Assembly (NCBI GenBank): GCA_021780285.1
Contig: JAJXZA010000313.1
Coordinates: 1 to 9,380, forward strand
Length of the DNA stretch: 9,380 bases
Reading direction: 5' to 3'
DNA from: Planctomycetota bacterium
GTDB taxonomy: Bacteria; Planctomycetota; Phycisphaerae; WQYP01
Under the pieces are notes generated by a model. That model was not told the origin of the DNA. It saw only the letters and a list, made by a program, of their open reading frames with translations, and did not search any database. The translations under genes were made by a program, and so were the position numbers. Shown in pieces: positions 1 through 6,404 of the stretch. Positions within the stretch are counted from its first letter, which is position 1; each line of letters begins with the position of its first letter.

Positions 1-414
1 CCAGGCATTTCGTTTGTAGCGATACATGACGCCGCGAGGCCGCTAACACCTCAAAGTGTAATAGATGCGGCATTTGCAGCAGCGAGGCTGTATGGTGCGG
101 CCGTTCCGTGCTTGGCTGAGCCATGTACGCTGAAGCGCATGGCGCCTGATGGCACTGTAGCCACAACGGTAGATCGGCAAGGTTTGTATCAGGCGCAAAC
201 GCCGCAATGCTTTAAGGTAGGTTTGTTGCGTAGCGCGTTTGAAAAACTGCTGGCGTGCGCCAGCATGCCCGCCATTACCGATGATGCACAGGTCTGCGAG
301 CTTGCGAGCCTGCCTGTATACATAACGGCCGGAAGCTCGCGCAATCTCAAGCTCACAACGGCCGAGGACCTGCCCGTGTTAAACGCGTTGCTTGCTGGAA
401 CCGATGCGTTATGA
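1..414 (+). CDS. ispD: 2-C-methyl-D-erythritol 4-phosphate cytidylyltransferase, 3' part (left edge cut)
   Basis: IspD transfers CMP from CTP to methylerythritol phosphate in the cytosolic MEP pathway for isoprenoid precursors. The frame is open from base 1, so the N-terminal part (about 95 of the usual ~230 residues, including the glycine-rich CTP-binding loop) lies outside the window; 137 residues are visible. Family motifs seen in order are HDAARP (visible residues 9-14), DRQGLYQAQTPQ (the DR arginine and QTPQ), TDDA, and the terminal N-L-K-L-T stretch whose lysine contacts substrate in E. coli IspD. One oddity is that the usual D-T-[IL]-K motif reads CTLK, so its aspartate is a cysteine. 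The stop TGA (412-414) overlaps the ATG of polX in an ATGA arrangement, which suggests one operon. An internal TTG at 112 is not a real start, because conserved motifs lie upstream of it. The assignment rests on motifs and is strong. Confidence 0.93.
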   Translation, partial: PGISFVAIHDAARPLTPQSVIDAAFAAARLYGAAVPCLAEPCTLKRMAPDGTVATTVDRQGLYQAQTPQCFKVGLLRSAFEKLLACASMPAITDDAQVCELASLPVYITAGSSRNLKLTTAEDLPVLNALLAGTDAL

Positions 415-2168
415 GCACCAATGCCGATTTAGCTTCGCTATTTGAACAAGCCGCAGACCTGCTGGCCCTGCTTGGTGAAAACAGTTTTAAGGTGCTGGCC
501 CACCGAAAGGTGGCGAGGGTTTTGGAGGATTTGCCGCAGGATGTTGCGAGTTTAATAAGCAGTCTCGATGATTTGCCCGGGGTGGGCGAATCATCCGCTG
601 AAAAAATTAAAGAATATCTTCGCACCGGCAGTGTCGGCGAGTTTACCGCCCTGCGCCAACAGGTGCCGGCAGGCGTGGTGCAAATGCTCGCCATTCCTTC
701 CCTTGGAGTAAAAACCGCCGCCCAACTGTGGCATGAGGCGGGTATTACCGATATCGCAACGCTTAAACAAAAACTTGACGACGGATCGCTGCTTACGCTT
801 AAAGGCATGGGCGAAAAGAAAATCGCCAAAATCAAGGCCAATCTGGCCTTCGTCGGCAAAGAAGCTGATCGTGTGCGAGTGGATATCGCCATGGCCATTG
901 CGCAAAGCTATTGCGCGTTGCTGGAGCAGCCCCTTAAGCAAGGCGGTGCGGCGACACAGGTTCAATATTGCGGCTCGCTGCGGCGGGGGCGAGAAACCAT
1001 CGGCGATCTCGATATTCTTGTATGCGGTGATGCTGCGGCCGCTGGACAGATTGCCGAGCGGCTGCGCGGCCATTCTCTTACCGGGCAGATTGTCGCCGCC
1101 GGCGACACCAAAATCACGCTTCGCACGAGAGCTGATTTACAGGTTGATGTGCGCATTGTGCCCGCCGAAAGCTGGGGGGCTGCACTGCAGTATTTCACCG
1201 GCAGTAAAGAGCACAACGTGAAGCTTCGGGAACGGGCGGTGCGGCAGGGCCTTAAGCTTAATGAATGGGGCTTGTTCCGCGGCGACAAACCGATCGCAGG
1301 CCTTTTGGAGCAGGATATTTACCAATCGCTGGGCTTGGCTGCGCCTCCGCCCGAGGTGCGTGAAGACCATGGCGAACTCGAGCAAGCGGAATCGCTATTT
1401 AAGGCAAATGCATCTTGGCAGTTGGTGACCATGGCGGATATCCAGGGCGACTTACACATGCATACTACCGCCAGCGACGGCAGCCAGTCTATAGATGATA
1501 TTGTTGCCGAGGCCAAACGGCGGGGCCTTAAATACATTGCTATTACCGATCACAGCAAATCGCAGTTTCAGGCTCGCGGGCTGACAGTGCCACGACTTAT
1601 TGAGCATGTAAACGCCATCCGAGCCGTGGCCCGCAAAGCCAAAGACATTCTTGTGCTCGCCGGCAGCGAGGTGGACATTTTGGCCGATGGCTCACTCGAC
1701 TATGAGGACGATGTGCTGGCGCAACTCGACTGGGTTGTTGCCTCGCCGCACGCAGCTTTGGCGCAGGATTCCGACAAGGCGACCATTCGGCTCGTGCGAG
1801 CGGCCTCGCATCCACTTGTGCATGTTCTTGGCCATCCGACCGGCCGCCTTGTAGGAACGCGGCGTGGTCTCGAGCCAGACATGCCGCAGGTCATTTCTGC
1901 TGCTCGCCGGAGCGGCATAGCAATTGAGATTAATGCCAATGCCCATCGTCTTGACCTTCGCGACGTGCATGTGCGGCTTGCACTTGAAGCCGGCGTTCCC
2001 ATTTGTATCAATACCGATGCCCACAGCTTCGACGATTTCGACCAGTTACCCTTTGGAGTGCTAACGGCCCGCCGTGGTTGGGCAAAGGCGAGCGACGTAC
2101 TTAATGCGCGAAGCGTAGCAGACTTCAAAAGCTGGTTAGATTCGCGGCGCGGGGCCGCTCATTGGTAG
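411..2168 (+). CDS. polX: DNA polymerase/3'-5' exonuclease PolX (Pol beta-like plus PHP domain)
   Basis: This is a 585-residue family-X DNA polymerase of the bacterial type, expected to fill short gaps in base-excision repair; bacterial homologues are about 570-590 residues, so it looks complete. Helix-hairpin-helix DNA-binding motifs are visible at about residues 52-70 (LPGVG) and 127-141 (LKGMGEKK). The nucleotidyltransferase signature GSLRRGRETIGDLD ends with the two metal aspartates D199 and D201, and the third is D246. YFTGSKEHN (261-269) is the usual dNTP-binding region. The C-terminal PHP domain keeps its metal ligands: HMH (349-351), D356, ITDH (378-381), E420, H447, H475 and DAH (536-538). 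In characterised PolX enzymes this domain gives Mn-dependent 3'-5' exonuclease and AP-site processing, so both activities are predicted here. The ATG overlaps the ispD stop, and only a weak GGAA lies 10 bases upstream, so translation is probably coupled to ispD. Confidence 0.96.
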   Translation: MSTNADLASLFEQAADLLALLGENSFKVLAHRKVARVLEDLPQDVASLISSLDDLPGVGESSAEKIKEYLRTGSVGEFTALRQQVPAGVVQMLAIPSLGVKTAAQLWHEAGITDIATLKQKLDDGSLLTLKGMGEKKIAKIKANLAFVGKEADRVRVDIAMAIAQSYCALLEQPLKQGGAATQVQYCGSLRRGRETIGDLDILVCGDAAAAGQIAERLRGHSLTGQIVAAGDTKITLRTRADLQVDVRIVPAESWGAALQYFTGSKEHNVKLRERAVRQGLKLNEWGLFRGDKPIAGLLEQDIYQSLGLAAPPPEVREDHGELEQAESLFKANASWQLVTMADIQGDLHMHTTASDGSQSIDDIVAEAKRRGLKYIAITDHSKSQFQARGLTVPRLIEHVNAIRAVARKAKDILVLAGSEVDILADGSLDYEDDVLAQLDWVVASPHAALAQDSDKATIRLVRAASHPLVHVLGHPTGRLVGTRRGLEPDMPQVISAARRSGIAIEINANAHRLDLRDVHVRLALEAGVPICINTDAHSFDDFDQLPFGVLTARRGWAKASDVLNARSVADFKSWLDSRRGAAHW

Positions 2169-2457
2169 CAAGGTCACAAGCCAGGGAACCTGTGACAGAG
2201 CATATCCCGGCCAACACTTGGCGAGTTGCCATGCTTTCGGGTAGTATTCCGCCCAAGGATAGCGCGGTGTTCAAACGGAAACGGTGGAGTTGCTCGGACG
2301 AAGCATCTTAGCCTGTCAAGCCGCATTCATCCGGGAGATCAGAAACTAAAGTCCTGTGCTTCGGCACGCAAGCGGGCCTTATGGGGTTTGCATACGCGGT
2401 CGTACAGGATACTTAATCGCTACGCCATGAGGTTACGAAGTTGTGGGGCGGCTATGT

Positions 2458-2468
2458 TGGACTGTCCA
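2458..2468. promoter_or_regulatory. Palindrome TGGACTGTCCA inside an outer inverted repeat, upstream of hppA
   Basis: TGGAC-T-GTCCA is a perfect odd-length palindrome about 42 bases before the hppA start. It is flanked by a second inverted repeat, GGCTA (2450-2454) and TAGCC (2484-2488). The nested arrangement could be a repressor operator or a leader stem that stops just before the Shine-Dalgarno at 2498. The symmetry is seen directly; any regulatory role is inference, and the regulator is unknown. Confidence 0.3.
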
Positions 2469-2497
2469 GATTTTATGTCGCTTTAGCCTGATGTTTT

Positions 2498-2503
2498 GAG
2501 GAG
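2498..2503 (+). promoter_or_regulatory. Shine-Dalgarno of hppA
   Basis: GAGGAG lies six bases before the ATG at 2510. It is the strongest ribosome binding site in the window. It fixes the hppA start at the long N-terminus rather than at the internal methionines (residues 8, 12 or 27), which matters because the extension is unusual. Confidence 0.8.
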
Positions 2504-2509
2504 CGAAAA

Positions 2510-5131
2510 ATGAATTGGTGGAAGAAAGAAATGTGGAATCATATGTACAGACTTGTTCATCACAAACAAATCGGGGTTTACATATTGATGGGAGCCTTTT
2601 TCAGCATGATGTTTGCTGCACCGGCATTTTCCAGCAGCGTTGTGTCCGGGCTATCGTCCAGTGCATCTGGCATAACTTCCGCCCCTGCTGAGGCGTCGCA
2701 TTTTCATCCGTTTAACTTTATATCCTCACCCGATTTCCAACCGTATGAAAGGGTGGCTCTTTTTGCCGTCCTTGCCATTGCACTTTGTGGCCTGGCTTAT
2801 GCGGCCTACCTGGTTAATTACATCCGCAAGGCCGATCAGGGAACGGCCAAGATGCAGGAGGTGGCGCAGGCCATTCGCGAAGGATCCAAGGCGTACCTCT
2901 CGCGGCAAAGAAATACCCTTTTTCCAATTATTCTTGTATTAATGGTCGTGCTGATTTTTACGGCCAATTGGCATACTGCCGCTGGCATCAACCTGCCGAT
3001 CGGTCGCGGAATTGCCTTTTTAATGGGGGCGCTGTTCTCCATGGCCGTCGGCACCATTGGCATGCTCATGGCCACACAGGGCAACCTGCGCGTGGCGGCC
3101 GCAGCCCGTCATGGCTTTGGCAATGCGATGCGGCTGGGCTACCGTTCCGGCACGGTTACGGGCATGTTGACCGAGGCGCTGGGCCTGCTTGGGGCAACGC
3201 TGATTTTCATGTATTTCGGCGACCGCGCGCCCGGCGCTCTGCTCGGCTTTGGATTCGGCGGGACGCTGCTTGCCCTGTTTATGCGTGTTGGTGGCGGCAT
3301 TTACACCAAGGCGGCCGACGTTGGCGCCGATCTGGTTGGTAAGATTGAAAAAGATATTCCAGAAGATGACCCGCGTAACGCCGCCACCATTGCCGACAAT
3401 GTCGGTGATAATGTGGGCGATTGCGCCGGCATGGCGGCGGATATTTTTGAGAGTTATGCCGTTACGCTCGTGGCGGCCATGATTCTTGGTTGGGCCTGCT
3501 TTGGCCACAAGGGTGTGATGTTTCCCCTGCTGGTTTATGCCATCGGCGTGTGCTCCGATATTATTTCCACATTCAGCGTCCGTGCCGGTGACAAGGGCGG
3601 TGTTCGCTCGGCGATGGGAGCAATTTTTTTCGGTTTCCGCTTAGCAGCCGTGCTGAGCACCATCGGATTTTTTATCCTGGGCTTTTTTTACCTCCGCTAT
3701 GACAGCCATTATCTGGCGGCAAATCCCGCGCTTAATAATGTTGAATCGCATGCACCTTATTGGGCGAATTTCGGCATTGTCGGCCTCGATGCCAGACCGG
3801 CCGAAGCAGCATTTGTCGGCATTATTCTGGCGATGGTGCTGGCATGGACGACCGATCATTTTACAGGCACCGAGCATTCGCCCGTCCGCTCGCTGGTGCG
3901 TAATTGCGCCACGGGCCATGCCACCAATATTATTCAGGGCTTTGCGGTAGGACTGGAGAGCAGTGTATGGGCGATTTTGATCATTGCCGGATGCTTGCTG
4001 GCCAGCGTACTGATTTTTGCAGGTTCCAGCCCGGTATTTATCGCCTATGGCGTGGCCATGTGCGGCATCGGTATGCTTTCGCTGGCGGGTAACACCATCA
4101 GCATGGATGTCTTTGGTCCAATTGCGGACAACGCCAACGGCATTGGTGAAATGGGTTATGACCGCGCGGAAATCGGCGAGCAGGGGTATGCCCATGCGCG
4201 GCAGATACTTGCCGACCTCGATGCCACTGGCAACACCACCAAGGCTATTACCAAAGGTATTGCGATCGGCTCGGCTGTGATTGCGGCTGTAAGTTTGTTC
4301 GCATCATTCATTACGATTGTTGGCTCCGGCGGCGGCTCCGACCGCGTGCCGCTGTCGCGCCAGGTTTATGATGTGGTCTCCGGCTTGCTTAACGTGGCCG
4401 ATCCACACCTTTTCATTGGTTTGTTGATTGGCGGGGCGGTGCCGTTTTTGTTCAGTTCCATGGCAATTCGCGCGGTGGGCCGGGCAGCGTATATGATCGT
4501 CAACGAATGCCGCGTGCAATTTCGCGATAAAGCCATCTGGTCTGGCCAGAAAAAACCCGACTACGGTCGAGTGGTGCGCATTTGCACGCTCGAAGCGCAG
4601 CGTGAACTGGTTGGCCCGGGCCTGCTGGCCGTCTTGGCCCCGGTGCTGGTTGGCTTTTTACTGGGTGTGCAGGCATTGGCTGGCTTTCTGGCCGGGGCGA
4701 TATTGGCCGGCCAGCTATTGGCTGTGTTTATGGCCAATGCGGGCGGAGCCTGGGACAATGCAAAAAAGGTGATTGAAGATGAGCCGCGCGATGCCGCCAA
4801 AGGCACCGGCAAAGGCTCTGACCGCCATAAGGCGAGCGTCACCGGCGATACCGTCGGCGACCCATTGAAAGATACCGCTGGCCCGGCCATTAACCCGCTG
4901 CTCAAGGTGATGAACATGGTGGCCCTGCTGGTGGTACCGCTCGTACTCCCCTTTGATCGGCACTTTACGAATTTTCTCTCGCAGCATCAACTCACGATGC
5001 ATCAAATGCATAAGCCTGCGAGCGGCCATGGCTGGGTTCCCTGGGTAGTAGCCATGGTTTGCATTGTTGTTTTGGGTTGGGCTGTTTATCAGGCGAAACG
5101 CGAACCTGCGGAATTTGAACAGCCTCAATAA
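2510..5131 (+). CDS. hppA: Membrane proton-pumping pyrophosphatase, K+-independent type
   Basis: This integral membrane enzyme hydrolyses cytosolic pyrophosphate and uses the energy to pump protons across the membrane. Family hallmarks are all present: EGSKAYLSRQ (124-133), GGGIYTKAADVGADLVGK (261-278), the acidic DDPRN...NVGDNVGDCAGMAADIFES substrate/Mg region (286-315), DVFGPIADNANGI (533-545), GGAWDNAKK (745-753) and GDTVGDPLKDTAGPAINPL (779-797). The motif GNTTKA (574-579) has lysine K578 where K+-dependent enzymes have alanine; this places it in the K+-independent, H+-pumping subfamily. At 873 residues it is longer than most (about 660-770). Much of the excess is at the N-terminus: a basic start, a hydrophobic segment at about 21-39, then a Ser/Ala-rich linker (41-64) before the first canonical membrane helix at about 80-104. 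This may be a signal peptide or an extra helix. The start is fixed by a strong Shine-Dalgarno. It is separated from polX by 341 bases, so it probably has its own promoter, and it converges on the ApgM-like gene. Confidence 0.97.
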   Translation: MNWWKKEMWNHMYRLVHHKQIGVYILMGAFFSMMFAAPAFSSSVVSGLSSSASGITSAPAEASHFHPFNFISSPDFQPYERVALFAVLAIALCGLAYAAYLVNYIRKADQGTAKMQEVAQAIREGSKAYLSRQRNTLFPIILVLMVVLIFTANWHTAAGINLPIGRGIAFLMGALFSMAVGTIGMLMATQGNLRVAAAARHGFGNAMRLGYRSGTVTGMLTEALGLLGATLIFMYFGDRAPGALLGFGFGGTLLALFMRVGGGIYTKAADVGADLVGKIEKDIPEDDPRNAATIADNVGDNVGDCAGMAADIFESYAVTLVAAMILGWACFGHKGVMFPLLVYAIGVCSDIISTFSVRAGDKGGVRSAMGAIFFGFRLAAVLSTIGFFILGFFYLRYDSHYLAANPALNNVESHAPYWANFGIVGLDARPAEAAFVGIILAMVLAWTTDHFTGTEHSPVRSLVRNCATGHATNIIQGFAVGLESSVWAILIIAGCLLASVLIFAGSSPVFIAYGVAMCGIGMLSLAGNTISMDVFGPIADNANGIGEMGYDRAEIGEQGYAHARQILADLDATGNTTKAITKGIAIGSAVIAAVSLFASFITIVGSGGGSDRVPLSRQVYDVVSGLLNVADPHLFIGLLIGGAVPFLFSSMAIRAVGRAAYMIVNECRVQFRDKAIWSGQKKPDYGRVVRICTLEAQRELVGPGLLAVLAPVLVGFLLGVQALAGFLAGAILAGQLLAVFMANAGGAWDNAKKVIEDEPRDAAKGTGKGSDRHKASVTGDTVGDPLKDTAGPAINPLLKVMNMVALLVVPLVLPFDRHFTNFLSQHQLTMHQMHKPASGHGWVPWVVAMVCIVVLGWAVYQAKREPAEFEQPQ

Positions 5132-5147
5132 GGTGTTCAAATTCCGC
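5108..5147. terminator. Stem-loop across the hppA stop, between convergent genes
   Basis: GCGGAATTTGAAC (5108-5120) and GTTCAAATTCCGC (5135-5147) form a perfect 13-bp inverted repeat around a 14-base loop; a few further pairs are possible with one bulge. The left arm encodes hppA residues 867-870, and the TAA stop (5129-5131) sits in the loop. On the plus strand only a short T run (5158-5161) follows, about ten bases after the stem, so it is not a textbook intrinsic terminator. On the minus strand the stem begins six bases after the ApgM-like stop and has no T run. A bidirectional transcript end or 3'-protecting stem for both genes is the likely role. Confidence 0.6.
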
Positions 5148-5153
5148 GAGGGC

Positions 5154-6350
5154 TTAGTTTTCTGCCAGAAAGTAGTCCATTAATTCGTAGCCCTTTTCAA
5201 CATGCAGGTCGCTCTCGCGGGCGGTTTTTTCGGTATAAGGCCGGGCGATTGTGCTCTTGCGGTGCGTGCCTGCCATGGCAAAGGGCACGGGGGCATCATG
5301 ATGCTTGCGTGTGGTGCATTGTGTCGCGTGGTCCGGCATAATTAAGAGCCGCCACTGATCAAACGTTTGAAGCTTTTTATAAATCGGCCCTACAACAAAC
5401 TTGTCTATGGCCTCGATGCTTTGAATCTTGGTTTCGTAGTCGCCCTGATGGCTTGCTTCATCCGGGGCTTCGACATGGCAGCAGACCACATCATAACTGT
5501 CGAGCGCATCGCAGGCGTACTGACCCTGGGCGCTATAATCGGTGTCGTGATAGCTGGTAATGCCGGGCACCTCAATATTCTGCCAGCCTAATAAATTGGC
5601 GATCCCGCGCAGCAGGTCTACTGCGGTAATCATGGCGCCGGTCTTTTTATAGCGGTCCTTGAACGTGGGTACATTTGCTGCCCGGCCCTGACCCCATAAC
5701 CAGATGTGGGTCGCGGGCTTTTCGCCGAGTTGGCGTCTGACGATGTTAATATCATGATCGCTTAGCAGATCTGCCCCACGCTGCATTAAATCGAGAAGTG
5801 TCTCGGACCCCGGCCCGCGCGGCATGTAACCTTTGATGGGTTGGTCAGGAATGTCGTGGGGCGGAGTTGTTTTTACCTTGGAAAAGTCCCCTCCGTGGTG
5901 CACCATCAGGTGGCGGTAGCTCACACCGGCGTGAAACTCAATTGGGCCGCCTTCGGGGGCAAGCTCTTTGCGTAGTGAGTCCAGAAGATGCCGGGCTTCC
6001 TTATCGCCGATGTGACCGGCGGAGTGGTCCAGCATGATGCCGTTGACAATCGTCACCAAATTGCATCGCATAACCCAGTCGTTGGCGGAGAGTTTGAGGC
6101 CCATGGCCGCCGCCTCAAGCGGAGCACGACCGGGATGATACCTGGCAGGGTCATACCCCAGCAGGCAGAGCGTGCAAACATCGCTGCCGGCAGCAAAGTT
6201 GGGGGGTGTTGTGCGCACCGTTCCAATTCGCCCGGCAAGAGCGACCGCATCCATGTTGGGTTTGTTGGCGGCTTCAAGCGGCGTCTGGCCTGCCAGGTCT
6301 TCAATGCCGGAATCGGCCGCACCGTCGGGTATGATAATGGCGTATTTCAT
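5154..6350 (-). CDS. ApgM-superfamily protein, proposed homoserine kinase (or cofactor-independent phosphoglycerate mutase)
   Basis: This alkaline-phosphatase-superfamily protein resembles archaeal cofactor-independent phosphoglycerate mutase (ApgM). From the start chosen it has 398 residues. Seen in order are a PDG metal motif (8-10), GSDVCTL with the probable nucleophile S56, LGYDP...GRAPLEAA, HVEAPDEASHQGD (292-304), and the metal-binding PDH (339-341) with RKHHDAPVPF (348-357). A branch of this family (TIGR02535) is the proposed homoserine kinase of bacteria lacking ThrB and is often beside threonine genes. This gene directly follows hom, so phosphorylation of homoserine is the favoured role; glycolytic mutase activity is the alternative, and the two cannot be separated by eye. 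Start choice: an ATG at 6404 abuts the hom stop (TAAATG) and would add 18 polar residues without a Shine-Dalgarno. The ATG at 6350 begins MKYAIIIPDG, as family members usually do, with AGAGGA 11 bases upstream. Confidence 0.88.
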   Translation of the reverse strand: MKYAIIIPDGAADSGIEDLAGQTPLEAANKPNMDAVALAGRIGTVRTTPPNFAAGSDVCTLCLLGYDPARYHPGRAPLEAAAMGLKLSANDWVMRCNLVTIVNGIMLDHSAGHIGDKEARHLLDSLRKELAPEGGPIEFHAGVSYRHLMVHHGGDFSKVKTTPPHDIPDQPIKGYMPRGPGSETLLDLMQRGADLLSDHDINIVRRQLGEKPATHIWLWGQGRAANVPTFKDRYKKTGAMITAVDLLRGIANLLGWQNIEVPGITSYHDTDYSAQGQYACDALDSYDVVCCHVEAPDEASHQGDYETKIQSIEAIDKFVVGPIYKKLQTFDQWRLLIMPDHATQCTTRKHHDAPVPFAMAGTHRKSTIARPYTEKTARESDLHVEKGYELMDYFLAEN

Positions 6351-6404
6351 AGGGCGTTTGTTCCTCTGGTCTGTGGCAATTGCCGCTGCATCATCTTGAC
6401 TCAT

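Larger units (their letters stand above)
2169..2509 (+). other. 341-base gap before hppA with several hairpins; no convincing gene
   Basis: No frame here looks like protein; the longest (TTG start at 2226, 86 codons) has no ribosome binding site and an arginine/cysteine-rich composition typical of non-coding sequence. Small inverted repeats are frequent: GTCACA/TGTGAC (2173-2178 and 2191-2196), GCCAA-CAC-TTGGC (2210-2222), TGCT/AGCA (2291-2305), GTGC-TTCG-GCAC with a UUCG tetraloop (2356-2367), TACG/CGTA (2393-2404), CCATGA/TTGTGG with wobble pairs (2425-2446), and a palindrome at 2458-2468. No -35/-10 pair close to consensus was found; TTGGCG with TAGTAT about 18 bases later (2219-2248) is a weak candidate. 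The stretch probably holds the hppA promoter and leader. It may include a structured regulatory RNA, but I could not match it to a known class. Confidence 0.5.

Noticed and set aside
353..898. 181-codon minus-strand frame at the left end
   Set aside because: It lies opposite ispD and polX, whose motifs are unambiguous; it is Ser/Arg-rich with no motif.
2173..2196. Full cobalamin riboswitch upstream of hppA
   Set aside because: Only a B12-box-like core is present; the conserved elements expected 5' of it would fall in polX and are absent. Kept only as a low-interest observation.
2351..2380. c-di-GMP (GEMM) riboswitch suggested by an ACGCAAGC...GGCCT-like string
   Set aside because: The partner helices and the conserved 5' half are missing, so the likeness is superficial.
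2226..2486. 86-codon plus-strand frame with TTG start before hppA
   Set aside because: It has no Shine-Dalgarno, an Arg/Cys/Ser-rich composition and no recognisable motif, and it overlaps the hairpin-rich stretch; treated as non-coding.
6351..6404. Upstream start (ATG at 6404) for the ApgM-like gene
   Set aside because: It would add 18 polar residues before the conserved MKYAIIIPDG start and has no Shine-Dalgarno. TAAATG coupling keeps it possible, but it is less likely than 6350.
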